DNA of 64,000 bases, from the NCBI RefSeq assembly GCF_014648275.1, contig NZ_BMQU01000008.1, positions 168,592 through 232,591 of the forward strand, written 5' to 3'. The stretch is from Pseudomonas laurentiana. Lineage in GTDB: Bacteria; Pseudomonadota; Gammaproteobacteria; Pseudomonadales; Pseudomonadaceae. Position numbers and translations under genes: made by a program. Position 1 is the stretch's first letter, and each line of letters starts with the position of its first letter. Below the pieces are notes generated by a model. It was not told the origin of the DNA and did no database searches. It saw nothing but the letters and a program-made list of their open reading frames with translations. This document shows, in pieces, positions 40,134 through 47,749 of the stretch.

Positions 40134-41021
40134 ATGTCCTTTAAGCACTTTATCCAAATCACCAAACCGGGGATCATTTTCGGTAACGTGCTTTCTGTGG
40201 CAGGCGGTTTCTTCCTTGCCGCGCAAGGGCATGTCGACTTCGCACTGTTCCTGGCGACGGTTATTGGTACTTCGTTGGTGGTGGCGTCCGGTTGCGTGTT
40301 CAACAACTGCATCGACCGTGACATCGACCTGAAGATGGAGCGCACCAAGAACCGCGCCATGGTGCAGGGCCTGATCTCGCTGAAGCTCGCGCTGGTCTAT
40401 GCCACCCTGCTTGGGGTGGCCGGTTTTGGCCTGCTGTATGTGAAGGCCAATCCGCTGGCGGCGCTGTTTGCCCTGATCGGCTTCATCATCTACGTTGGTT
40501 TCTACAGCCTGTACCTGAAGCGTAAATCGGTGCACGGCACCCTGGTTGGCAGCCTGTCGGGTGCCATGCCTCCGGTGATCGGTTACTGCGCCGTGAGCAA
40601 CAGCTTCGACCTGGCTGCACTGACCCTGCTGGTGATGTTCAGCTTGTGGCAGATGCCGCATTCCTATGCGATCGCGATCTTCCGCTTCAACGACTACCTC
40701 GCCGCGTCGATTCCGGTTCTGCCGGTAAAACGCGGGATCGGTGTCGCCAAGAAGCACATCCTGCTGTACATCGTGGCGTTCCTGCTCGCCACCCTGATGC
40801 TCACCGTCGGCGGCTACGCTGGCATGAGCTACATGGCGGTCGCAGCGGCCATGGGCATGTACTGGTTGTACATGGCCTGGACCGGCTACAAGGCAGTGGA
40901 TGATCGTCTCTGGGCACGCAAGCTGTTCGTGTTCTCGATCTTCACCATCACCGCCTTGAGCGTGATGATGTCGCTGGACACCAAGGTGCCGACCGAGTTG
41001 TTGCTGACTTACGCGCACTGA
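40134..41021 (+). CDS. cyoE: Protohaem IX farnesyltransferase (haem O synthase)
   Basis: This 295-aa UbiA-family membrane prenyltransferase makes haem O for the bo3 oxidase from haem B and farnesyl diphosphate. The first Asp-rich motif is [18 protein letters not shown] (about residues 57-74). The second conserved loop includes [16 protein letters not shown]. About nine TM helices are visible. It is the last gene of cyoABCDE and is followed by a terminator. Confidence 0.97.
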   Translation: MSFKHFIQITKPGIIFGNVLSVAGGFFLAAQGHVDFALFLATVIGTSLVVASGCVFNNCIDRDIDLKMERTKNRAMVQGLISLKLALVYATLLGVAGFGLLYVKANPLAALFALIGFIIYVGFYSLYLKRKSVHGTLVGSLSGAMPPVIGYCAVSNSFDLAALTLLVMFSLWQMPHSYAIAIFRFNDYLAASIPVLPVKRGIGVAKKHILLYIVAFLLATLMLTVGGYAGMSYMAVAAAMGMYWLYMAWTGYKAVDDRLWARKLFVFSIFTITALSVMMSLDTKVPTELLLTYAH

Positions 41022-41044
41022 CAGTCGCCTGCTTCATGAAAAAC

Positions 41045-41070
41045 CCCGGCTCAATGCCGGGTTTTTTTTT
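41045..41070 (+). terminator. Rho-independent terminator of cyoABCDE
   Basis: The stem CCCGGC/GCCGGG around a 5-nt loop is followed by at least nine T, 24 bp after the cyoE stop. Confidence 0.9.
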
Positions 41071-41148
41071 GGGGAGGCGTTTCCGTATGCCTGCTGTTTC
41101 GCGCGGTTGTTAGCGTACTGCCATCTTCAATCAGATCGAGTTGGCAGT

Positions 41149-42279
41149 ATGAGTATTTTGACAGTGTATTTTTGTGGTACCGGTTCCCATCGCTTTGACG
41201 ACCTTCACCCCAACTTCTGGGATGGCGAGTTGGTGTCGACACTAGCGTCCAACACTCAGGGCAGGGAGTTTGCCGACTGGATCATTATTGATGGCCCGGG
41301 AAGTGGCAACCTGCAGGCGGATGAACTGTTTGTCGAAAACAAGGCGTATGGCATGACAGGCACCTTGTTCGGCAAAGGCTGGGATGAAAACGTCGGCCAT
41401 GCACTGCAGATCATCAAAGGCCGCTGCGACTGGCAGCGCCAGGACTTGACCGAGCAGGAGTACAACCAACTGAAGGCCGCCGGTGTTCCGATCAAGGACC
41501 TTGAAGCCACGGGGTCCTGGCTCTGGCGCCGTTACAGCTACGGCAAGCGCGAGGTCACGCCGCAGAAGTTGCAGGAACAGATCATCAAGACCTTCCGCAA
41601 GGACGGCATCCTGCCTACCCAGGTGAACATGGTCGGCTGGAGCCGGGGTGGTATCAGTTGCCATATGCTGGCCAACGCCATGGCCAAGGACGCGGAGCTC
41701 AAACACATCCCGGTGAATATCTTTGCGATCGACCCGGTACCTGGCGTGCTCAACTTCCAGGATAACCGGGTAAAACTGGCCGCGAACGTGAAGGAATATG
41801 TAGCGTTCTACGCCCGCGACGAACGCTCCAAAGGCTTCGCCTGTGTCATTCCGCAGACCGCCAGCAGCACCCGTACATGCGTGTACCCGATGCCGGGCCG
41901 ACACGCCACGTTGGTGGGCAATGCCGCTGCCGACGGTGCCTCGGGGGACAAGGCGCTGGCCGAGCCGGGGTTGATCGTGCGGCATTTCGCGGAAACCTGC
42001 CTGACCCGTTGGGGCACCTCGTTGAGCAAGCGTCTGCAGTTGAGTGAAGGGCAGTTGAAGGTGCATCACAAGGCCTTGAACGACCAGGACCCGCGCTATC
42101 AGGCCATGCGCAAGCACTCTTATACCCTGATCACCGAATCGGATAAAAACGAGCGAGCGGTAAGCCTGGGCAGTAACGGGGTGCCGTTTTCCTCGGTCCA
42201 GGGTAGCCAGCTGAGCCCGAAGTCAGGCTTGGCTACGCCACTGGAATGGCATGACGGCGCGTACAAAGACATTGGTTAA
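41149..42279 (+). CDS. Tle/DUF2235-like alpha/beta hydrolase, candidate lipase effector
   Basis: This 376-aa protein has no signal peptide or TM helix. It carries a candidate Ser-Asp-His triad. The nucleophile Ser is at about 165 in the elbow VGWSRGGISCHM, the Asp at about 195 in IFAIDPVPGV, and a His at about 252 in PMPGRHATLV. An N-terminal FCGTGSHRF resembles the F-DGT block of DUF2235/Tle1-type phospholipases delivered by type VI secretion. No VgrG, PAAR, immunity or secretion gene is adjacent. It sits alone between the cyoE terminator and alaC. The start is ATG 41149 (MSILTVYFCG) with a weak GAG site. The activity is unproven. Confidence 0.65.
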   Translation: MSILTVYFCGTGSHRFDDLHPNFWDGELVSTLASNTQGREFADWIIIDGPGSGNLQADELFVENKAYGMTGTLFGKGWDENVGHALQIIKGRCDWQRQDLTEQEYNQLKAAGVPIKDLEATGSWLWRRYSYGKREVTPQKLQEQIIKTFRKDGILPTQVNMVGWSRGGISCHMLANAMAKDAELKHIPVNIFAIDPVPGVLNFQDNRVKLAANVKEYVAFYARDERSKGFACVIPQTASSTRTCVYPMPGRHATLVGNAAADGASGDKALAEPGLIVRHFAETCLTRWGTSLSKRLQLSEGQLKVHHKALNDQDPRYQAMRKHSYTLITESDKNERAVSLGSNGVPFSSVQGSQLSPKSGLATPLEWHDGAYKDIG

Positions 42280-42402
42280 GCCGTAAAATTTTCAGCGGCA
42301 GCTATGGACAGCGGTGACCTTGGCGCACTATCGTTTGCCTTGGTCACCGCAGTGGCCAACGTCGCTCGGACGGTTCCGGGCGCTTACGTCTTCGAGGAAG
42401 CC

Positions 42403-43635
42403 ATGGCTGACCAAGGTTCGCCGCGCCGCTTTGCGCGCATTGATCGTCTCCCCCCTTACGTCTTCAACATCACCGCCGAACTCAAGATGGCAGCACGCCG
42501 TCGTGGCGAGGACATCATCGACCTGAGCATGGGCAACCCCGATGGGGCTACGCCGCCGCACATCGTCGAGAAACTGGTGCAGGTTGCCCAGCGTGAAGAC
42601 ACCCACGGCTACTCGACATCCCGCGGCATTCCACGCCTGCGCCGCGCTATCTCGCGCTGGTACAAAGAGCGCTACGAGGTCGACATCGACCCGGAAAGCG
42701 AAGCCATCGTGACCATTGGCTCCAAGGAAGGCCTGGCACACCTGATGCTCGCGACGCTCGACCATGGCGACACGGTGTTGGTGCCCAACCCCAGTTACCC
42801 GATTCATATCTACGGTGCCGTGATCGCGGGTGCTCAAGTGCGTTCGGTGCCACTGGTGCCGGGTGTGGACTTCTTCAATGAGCTGGAGCGGGCGATTCGC
42901 GAGTCGATCCCCAAGCCGAAGATGATGATTCTCGGCTTCCCGTCCAACCCGACCGCACAGTGTGTAGAACTGGACTTCTTCGAGCGCGTGGTGGCACTGG
43001 CCAAGCAGTACGACGTGCTGGTGGTTCATGACCTAGCCTACGCCGACATCGTCTACGACGGCTGGAAAGCCCCGTCGATCATGCAGGTACCGGGCGCCAA
43101 GGACATTGCGGTGGAGTTCTTCACCCTGTCCAAGAGCTACAACATGGCGGGCTGGCGCATTGGTTTCATGGTCGGCAATCCAGAGCTGGTCAACGCACTG
43201 GCGCGGATCAAGAGCTACCACGACTACGGCACCTTCACCCCGCTGCAGGTTGCGGCGATTGCAGCCCTGGAAGGCGACCAGACGTGTGTGCATGACATTG
43301 CCGAGCAGTACCGGCAACGGCGCAACGTGCTGGTCAAAGGCCTGCACGAAATTGGCTGGATGGTTGAAAACCCCAAGGCCTCGATGTACGTCTGGGCGAA
43401 AATTCCAGAGCCGTATGCACACCTGGGCTCGCTGGAGTTCGCCAAGAAGATGCTGGCCGAGGCCAAGGTCTGCGTGTCACCAGGCATCGGGTTTGGTGAC
43501 TACGGTGACGACCACGTGCGCTTCGCCCTGATCGAAAACCAGGACCGTATCCGCCAGGCACTGCGTGGTATTCGTCAGATGTTCCGTGCAGACGGCCTGG
43601 AACTGCCGAAAGCGACCAAGCCCACCCGCGATTAA
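42403..43635 (+). CDS. alaC: Alanine transaminase AlaC-type aminotransferase
   Basis: This 410-aa class I PLP aminotransferase probably makes alanine from pyruvate and glutamate. It has [14 protein letters not shown], the cofactor-binding [11 protein letters not shown], the Asn/Asp/Tyr pocket in [11 protein letters not shown] and [12 protein letters not shown], and the PLP Lys in [17 protein letters not shown] (about residue 245). The ATG at 42403 has GAGGAAG upstream and gives [21 protein letters not shown]. The longer frame starting at 42304 is non-family sequence. Confidence 0.92.
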   Translation: MADQGSPRRFARIDRLPPYVFNITAELKMAARRRGEDIIDLSMGNPDGATPPHIVEKLVQVAQREDTHGYSTSRGIPRLRRAISRWYKERYEVDIDPESEAIVTIGSKEGLAHLMLATLDHGDTVLVPNPSYPIHIYGAVIAGAQVRSVPLVPGVDFFNELERAIRESIPKPKMMILGFPSNPTAQCVELDFFERVVALAKQYDVLVVHDLAYADIVYDGWKAPSIMQVPGAKDIAVEFFTLSKSYNMAGWRIGFMVGNPELVNALARIKSYHDYGTFTPLQVAAIAALEGDQTCVHDIAEQYRQRRNVLVKGLHEIGWMVENPKASMYVWAKIPEPYAHLGSLEFAKKMLAEAKVCVSPGIGFGDYGDDHVRFALIENQDRIRQALRGIRQMFRADGLELPKATKPTRD

Positions 43636-43637
43636 GG

Positions 43638-43683
43638 TCACCGGCAGCCTGCTCCCAAACATGTCGGGGCAGGCTTGCCAGTG
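43638..43683. repeat. REP-like hairpin between alaC and the GNAT gene
   Basis: An imperfect inverted repeat runs CACCGGCAGCCTGCTCCC / GGGGCAGGCTTGCCAGTG. Its right arm has the GGCAAGCCTG core seen at 21651. It fills the gap between two convergent stops and may terminate both transcripts. Confidence 0.6.
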
Positions 43684-43687
43684 ATGT

Positions 43688-44167
43688 TCAAGCCCTCTGC
43701 AGGCGCATCTGTACCAACGCCACCCGTTCACCGCGGTGATTGCGGCGTTCTTCGACCCCATAGGGTACAAAGCCTAACTGCGGGTACAGCAACAACCCTG
43801 CCGTGTTCTGGTTGAAGCAGGACAATTCCACGTCCTTGGCCTGGTAGTGCTCCCGCGCCATCGCGATCATTTTTTCGATCAGGTAACGGGCTACACCCTG
43901 GCCCCGGGCTGCCGGGTCGACGATGACGTTGCCAATCGAGCAGCGCCCACCCCGTTCCCATTCATAGAAGTTGGCGAAGCCGACAACCCGCCCGTCCAGT
44001 TCGACCACCGTCGAATCGGCTCGCTGATCGATGGACGCTTGCAATTGTGCCGGGGTCAGCGGAAACGAGGCTTTCGGGAACATGAAGTAGAGTTCTTCAG
44101 GGCCTTGCGGGAAGGTGCAGAGCAGGGCGAGATCGGCAGCGACAACAGGGCGGTGAGTCAACGACAT
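43688..44167 (-). CDS. GNAT-family N-acetyltransferase
   Basis: This 159-aa GNAT protein has the acetyl-CoA pyrophosphate-binding loop in VIVDPAARGQGVARYLIEKMIAMA (about residue 90) and the C-terminal motif B near NQNTAGLLLYPQLGFVPYG. The N-terminal part (HRPVVAADLALLCTFPQGPEELYFM) is the substrate side, and the substrate is unknown. An AAGGAGGCC site lies upstream of the ATG at 44167. It is divergent from the YkgJ-type gene. Confidence 0.88.
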   Translation of the reverse strand: MSLTHRPVVAADLALLCTFPQGPEELYFMFPKASFPLTPAQLQASIDQRADSTVVELDGRVVGFANFYEWERGGRCSIGNVIVDPAARGQGVARYLIEKMIAMAREHYQAKDVELSCFNQNTAGLLLYPQLGFVPYGVEERRNHRGERVALVQMRLQRA

Positions 44168-44309
44168 CAAAGGCCTCCTTGGCCGGGCAGCGACAGTCTG
44201 TCGGGAACGCGAATTTAATGTTTGCGCCCACTGTTCAAATACCGGGCGAAGCATAGAATATCGCTCGGGTTTCTCCTTATAACGATATTCCTCCCCCCTG
44301 TCCCCCATC

Positions 44310-44687
44310 ATGTCCGAAAACAATCCTTGTTTGAATTGCGGTGCCTGCTGCGCGTATTTCCGTGTGTCTTTTTTCTGGGGTGAATGCAGTTCGGCTGGCG
44401 GGCTGGTGCCCGACGAGTTGGTCGAGCAGATCAGCCCAAGCCGCGTTGCCATGCTCGGTACAGGCTGTAAGCCTAGCCGTTGCATTGGTCTTGAGGGTGA
44501 AGTGGGCAAGGCTGTCAGTTGCTCCCTGTATGAGCAGCGCTCAACGCCGTGCCGTGAGTTCGACGCGGCCTGGGTCAATGGTCAGCCCAATCCGTCCTGC
44601 GACAAGGCCCGGGCTGCCCATGGGCTTCCACCGTTGGAGGCCAACGAACCAAGTTGGCCGGATGACGACGGGGCTTCAGCTGCCTGA
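44310..44687 (+). CDS. YkgJ-family cysteine cluster protein, short form
   Basis: This 125-aa protein has the CxxCxxCC cluster in [15 protein letters not shown] at residues 7-13. Further cysteines are near 26 (GECSS), 53, 58 (CKPSRC), 71 (SCSLY) and 81 (TPCREF), the pattern of predicted Zn/Fe-binding UPF0153 proteins. No biochemical role is established. It is a second, shorter relative of the protein encoded at 29736-30524. There is no strong ribosome site at the ATG. Confidence 0.82.
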   Translation: MSENNPCLNCGACCAYFRVSFFWGECSSAGGLVPDELVEQISPSRVAMLGTGCKPSRCIGLEGEVGKAVSCSLYEQRSTPCREFDAAWVNGQPNPSCDKARAAHGLPPLEANEPSWPDDDGASAA

Positions 44688-44774
44688 ACTGTCAGGGTTT
44701 TGCCCCTGGCAGAGCAAAAGTACAAGCGTCGAGCGGCGTGATCGCTTAGGGTGGCGCACTTTTGAAACGGTCAA

Positions 44775-45356
44775 ATGGATATGACGGTGCGCCCAAGTTA
44801 CCTCACGATCAGCTTGATGCTGTTCCTTTGCAGCCTGTTTTTCGATGCCCTTGAACTGAACACGGGCAGTGCATTCTCGGCGATGCACCTGCTGATTGCC
44901 GGTTGGTGGGGCGTGATTTTCGAGCTCTATGGCTGGTTCGCCAACCCGCTGTTTGGCCTGGCGTTGCTGTTTCGACGGCGCTGGCCATGGTTGGCATTGG
45001 TGATTGCCTTGGCGGCTTGGGGGCTGGCGTTTTCCTGCTTGTGGATAAGCCGGGTGCCGGACAACCACAGTTATGATTTCGCCCGCGTGGCCGGTTTTGG
45101 TTGGGGCTACTACCTGTGGTTTGCGGCGCTGACAGTGTTTGCCGCAGGGCAGGGCTGGCATTGTTGGCAGCGCCGCCAGGGTATCGAAATACCACGTTGG
45201 CGCATGCTGGACTGGCTGCTCCTGATTGCGCTGAATGCCACGGTGTTATGGGCCAGTGGCAACCTGGGGCCGCTGCATCAGGTGAAGGTCGAGCGCCAAA
45301 CGGTGGCTGACGAGGCCGATGTGCTGCCTCAGCGGCTGGCCGAGGTGCCCCATTGA
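44775..45356 (+). CDS. Hypothetical inner-membrane protein
   Basis: This 193-aa protein has about four to five hydrophobic helices (LTISLMLFLCSLFF, LIAGWWGVIFELYGWFA, WLALVIALAAWGLAFSCLWI, YYLWFAALTVFAAG, LLLIALNATVLWASG). I do not recognise a named family. The start may be ATG 44775 or ATG 44781. Its last 28 bp overlap tail-to-tail with the DMT-type gene. It follows the YkgJ gene by 87 bp. Confidence 0.72.
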   Translation: MDMTVRPSYLTISLMLFLCSLFFDALELNTGSAFSAMHLLIAGWWGVIFELYGWFANPLFGLALLFRRRWPWLALVIALAAWGLAFSCLWISRVPDNHSYDFARVAGFGWGYYLWFAALTVFAAGQGWHCWQRRQGIEIPRWRMLDWLLLIALNATVLWASGNLGPLHQVKVERQTVADEADVLPQRLAEVPH

Positions 45357-45808
45357 ACCGCCACCATGCCGGCCACGATCAGGCCCACCCCGAACACCCG
45401 CAACCCGCTGACTGGTTTGATTGGTAACCCCATCAAGCCCCATTGATCAATGGCCAGTGACGACAGCACCTGGCCGGCGATTACGCAGACGATAAATCCA
45501 GCCGCGCCCAGGCGTGGCGTCAGGATCAGAGCCGCGGTGATATAGGCCACACCGGCGACGCCGCCTAACCATGCCCACCAGGGCGCTTGTGCTGCCGCCG
45601 ACAGTTGCGGGGATGGCACGCGCATCAGTAGCAAAGCAGGCAGCACCATCAGCACGCTCACTGCCAGCGACACCAGCGTCGCCCACAACGGATGCCCGAG
45701 CAGGCCCCCCAACGTGGCATTGCTGCCCGCCTGAAAGGGCACGGCAGCGCCCGCCAGCAGGGCGATGGCCAGTGGTACAACGATGGCGGCAGAGAGTGGC
45801 GGGCTCAT
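45329..45808 (-). CDS. DMT-superfamily YdcZ/DUF606 membrane protein
   Basis: This 159-aa protein has five hydrophobic helices and the family pattern LLAGAAVPFQAGSNATLGGLLGHPLWATLVS near the N-terminus, plus GFIVCVIAGQVLSSLAIDQWGLMG. DUF606 proteins are single-domain drug/metabolite-type transporters thought to dimerise. The substrate is unknown. It is divergent from a LysR regulator gene, the usual arrangement of a regulated transporter. Confidence 0.85.
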   Translation of the reverse strand: MSPPLSAAIVVPLAIALLAGAAVPFQAGSNATLGGLLGHPLWATLVSLAVSVLMVLPALLLMRVPSPQLSAAAQAPWWAWLGGVAGVAYITAALILTPRLGAAGFIVCVIAGQVLSSLAIDQWGLMGLPIKPVSGLRVFGVGLIVAGMVAVQWGTSASR

Positions 45809-45907
45809 GTTGCATATCCTTCAGGCAATGAACAACGGACTTGGCGCAGTCTTGAATATCCATTTCAATAATGGAAATTCGAATTTCTGAAAGAGACTAT
45901 TCGCCTG

Positions 45908-46816
45908 ATGGATGATTTGCGCCGCATTGATCTGAACCTGTTGCTGACCTTGCACGCGTTGCTGGTTGAACAGCATGTCTCTCGTGCCGCCGTGCGTTTG
46001 CACCGCAGCCAACCGGCGGTCAGCCATGCGTTGGCGCAGTTGCGCGAACTGTTTACCGACCCGCTGCTGGTGCGCCAGGGCGGTCGCCTGCAGCTCACCG
46101 CTCGGGCACGTGAACTGATGCCACCGCTACAGGATGCCCTGTCCCAGCTCGATGCCTTGCTGGTCAGCCCAGGCTTCGACCCGGCTCGCGCACGCCGTAG
46201 TTTTCGCCTGGCGATGTCGGATTACGGCGGGCGTGTGCTGTTGCCGAGGTTGATGGCGCGGTTGCGTGATGAGGCACCCGCGGTTGATCTGGTGGTCACC
46301 CAAGCCAGTCGCGAGGCGATGCTCAGCCACGTGATCGATGGTGAAGTCGACCTTGCACTGGGCGTGTTTCCGACCCCGGCGCAGGAGCTGAGCACGTCGA
46401 CCCTGTTCGAAGACACCTTCGTGTGCGTTGCCGACCGTGAGCACCTCCCGCCTGGGGACGTATTGAGCTTGAGTGACTGGCTGGCCCGCCCGCATGTGTT
46501 AGTCGCGATGCGCCCAGGGGCGGACAATGAGATTGATCAGGCTTTGGCGGCACTCGGCGAAAAGCGCCGCGTTGCGTTGGCTCTTCCGCACTGGGGCGTG
46601 GCCCAGAGTGTCATCGCCGGCACTGACCTGATTCTTACCGTTGCCCGGCGCAGCCTGCCCCGTGACACGCTTGACCCGAGGTTACACGCCTTTGAACCGC
46701 CACTGGCGATCAAAGCCTTTGAATTTCAGCAGGCCTGGCATGAGCGCCGCGAAGGCGACGTGGCCCATCGCTGGTTACGGACCTGCGTGGCCGACGTTTG
46801 TCGAGCCGCGTATTAA
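45908..46816 (+). CDS. LysR-family transcriptional regulator
   Basis: This 302-aa regulator has an N-terminal winged helix (DLNLLLTLHALLVEQHVSRAAVRLHRSQPAVSHALAQL, residues about 6-45). The rest is a periplasmic-binding-like effector domain. The divergent neighbour encodes a YdcZ/DUF606 transporter about 100 bp away, its likely target. The intergenic segment is AT-rich compared with the genes. The effector is unknown. Confidence 0.9.
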   Translation: MDDLRRIDLNLLLTLHALLVEQHVSRAAVRLHRSQPAVSHALAQLRELFTDPLLVRQGGRLQLTARARELMPPLQDALSQLDALLVSPGFDPARARRSFRLAMSDYGGRVLLPRLMARLRDEAPAVDLVVTQASREAMLSHVIDGEVDLALGVFPTPAQELSTSTLFEDTFVCVADREHLPPGDVLSLSDWLARPHVLVAMRPGADNEIDQALAALGEKRRVALALPHWGVAQSVIAGTDLILTVARRSLPRDTLDPRLHAFEPPLAIKAFEFQQAWHERREGDVAHRWLRTCVADVCRAAY

Positions 46817-46947
46817 CGGGATTTTCCCCGACGCAAACGATCCCTGGCGTTCCCTGCACGGAGGGCAATGCTTCCCATTGTCTTGGCGCTGCCTGGCCTG
46901 CATGCTGTGTCTTTATTGCTCTGCTGACGTTCCCAAGGACCTAGAAC

Positions 46948-47337
46948 ATGAAGAAAACGACCCTTTGCGCCGCGCTATTGTGGTGTGCAACGACGCAAGC
47001 GGTGCTGGCGAAAGACGGCTACTCGGCAGCCTACAGCCAATGCATGGATGCCGCCGGCGGCGTCACTTCCAGCATGAATGAATGCAACGGTGCCGAGATC
47101 AAGCGCCAGGACGCTCGCTTGAACCAAGGCTATAAAGCCGCCATGGCCGGCCTGGAACCTGCCCAGCAAGGTAAACTGCGTGATGCCCAGCGTGCGTGGA
47201 TCAAGTACCGCGATACCAACTGCGCCATGTACTACACCCTCACCGGTGGCACCATCGACGTGCTCAATGGTGCGGCATGTACCCTGAGCATGACCAAGGC
47301 ACGGGCGGATGAATTGGCCGCGTTGCTAGGGCCGTAA
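46948..47337 (+). CDS. LprI/DUF1311-family secreted protein
   Basis: This 129-aa protein has a signal peptide (KKTTLCAALLWCATTQAVLA). The mature domain is about 108 residues with four cysteines (QCMDAAG, ECNGAE, TNCAMY, AACTLS) and the conserved RAWIKYRDTNC block. This is the DUF1311 pattern whose Mycobacterium member LprI inhibits lysozyme. Here a periplasmic location is likely and lysozyme inhibition is only inferred. Confidence 0.85.
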   Translation: MKKTTLCAALLWCATTQAVLAKDGYSAAYSQCMDAAGGVTSSMNECNGAEIKRQDARLNQGYKAAMAGLEPAQQGKLRDAQRAWIKYRDTNCAMYYTLTGGTIDVLNGAACTLSMTKARADELAALLGP

Positions 47338-47463
47338 TGGTGCTTAATTCACGCAGATGATGGGTGTTGCGTACATCAAATGATCTGCAAACAGTCATAT
47401 ATGTTCCAAGGTATAGTTACAGGCCTTGGAACATACTCAGGCACGCATTAGTTATGCCTGTTT

Positions 47464-47673
47464 ATGACAGTACAGAGTGTCTTGACTGAATCGTTTAATG
47501 CCCTGTATCAGTGCGAAGTTTATGGTGTGCCGTACCTGTGCAGCACGTCCAGTGCAGGGTTGAACGATTCTCACAAGCAGCGTTTGAACAGCGGCTTGGC
47601 AGTGCTACTTATTGACTTTGATAAGGGGCAAAAGGATGATGGCAATATGATGGTGTGTTTGAGTTTGTTTTAA
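47464..47673 (+). CDS. Hypothetical small protein (uncertain)
   Basis: This 69-codon frame with ATG 47464 lies in an AT-richer 400-bp gap. It has no signal, no recognised family and no clear ribosome site. It is the only frame of note between the LprI-like gene and the GGDEF-EAL gene. It may be a real small gene or chance. Confidence 0.28.
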   Translation: MTVQSVLTESFNALYQCEVYGVPYLCSTSSAGLNDSHKQRLNSGLAVLLIDFDKGQKDDGNMMVCLSLF

Positions 47674-47749
47674 TTCGGTACACCACGCTTATCCCGATGG
47701 GTAGCGGACGGATCAAGTATTTAGTTGCTCTATGGAAAGAAGGTCAGCC

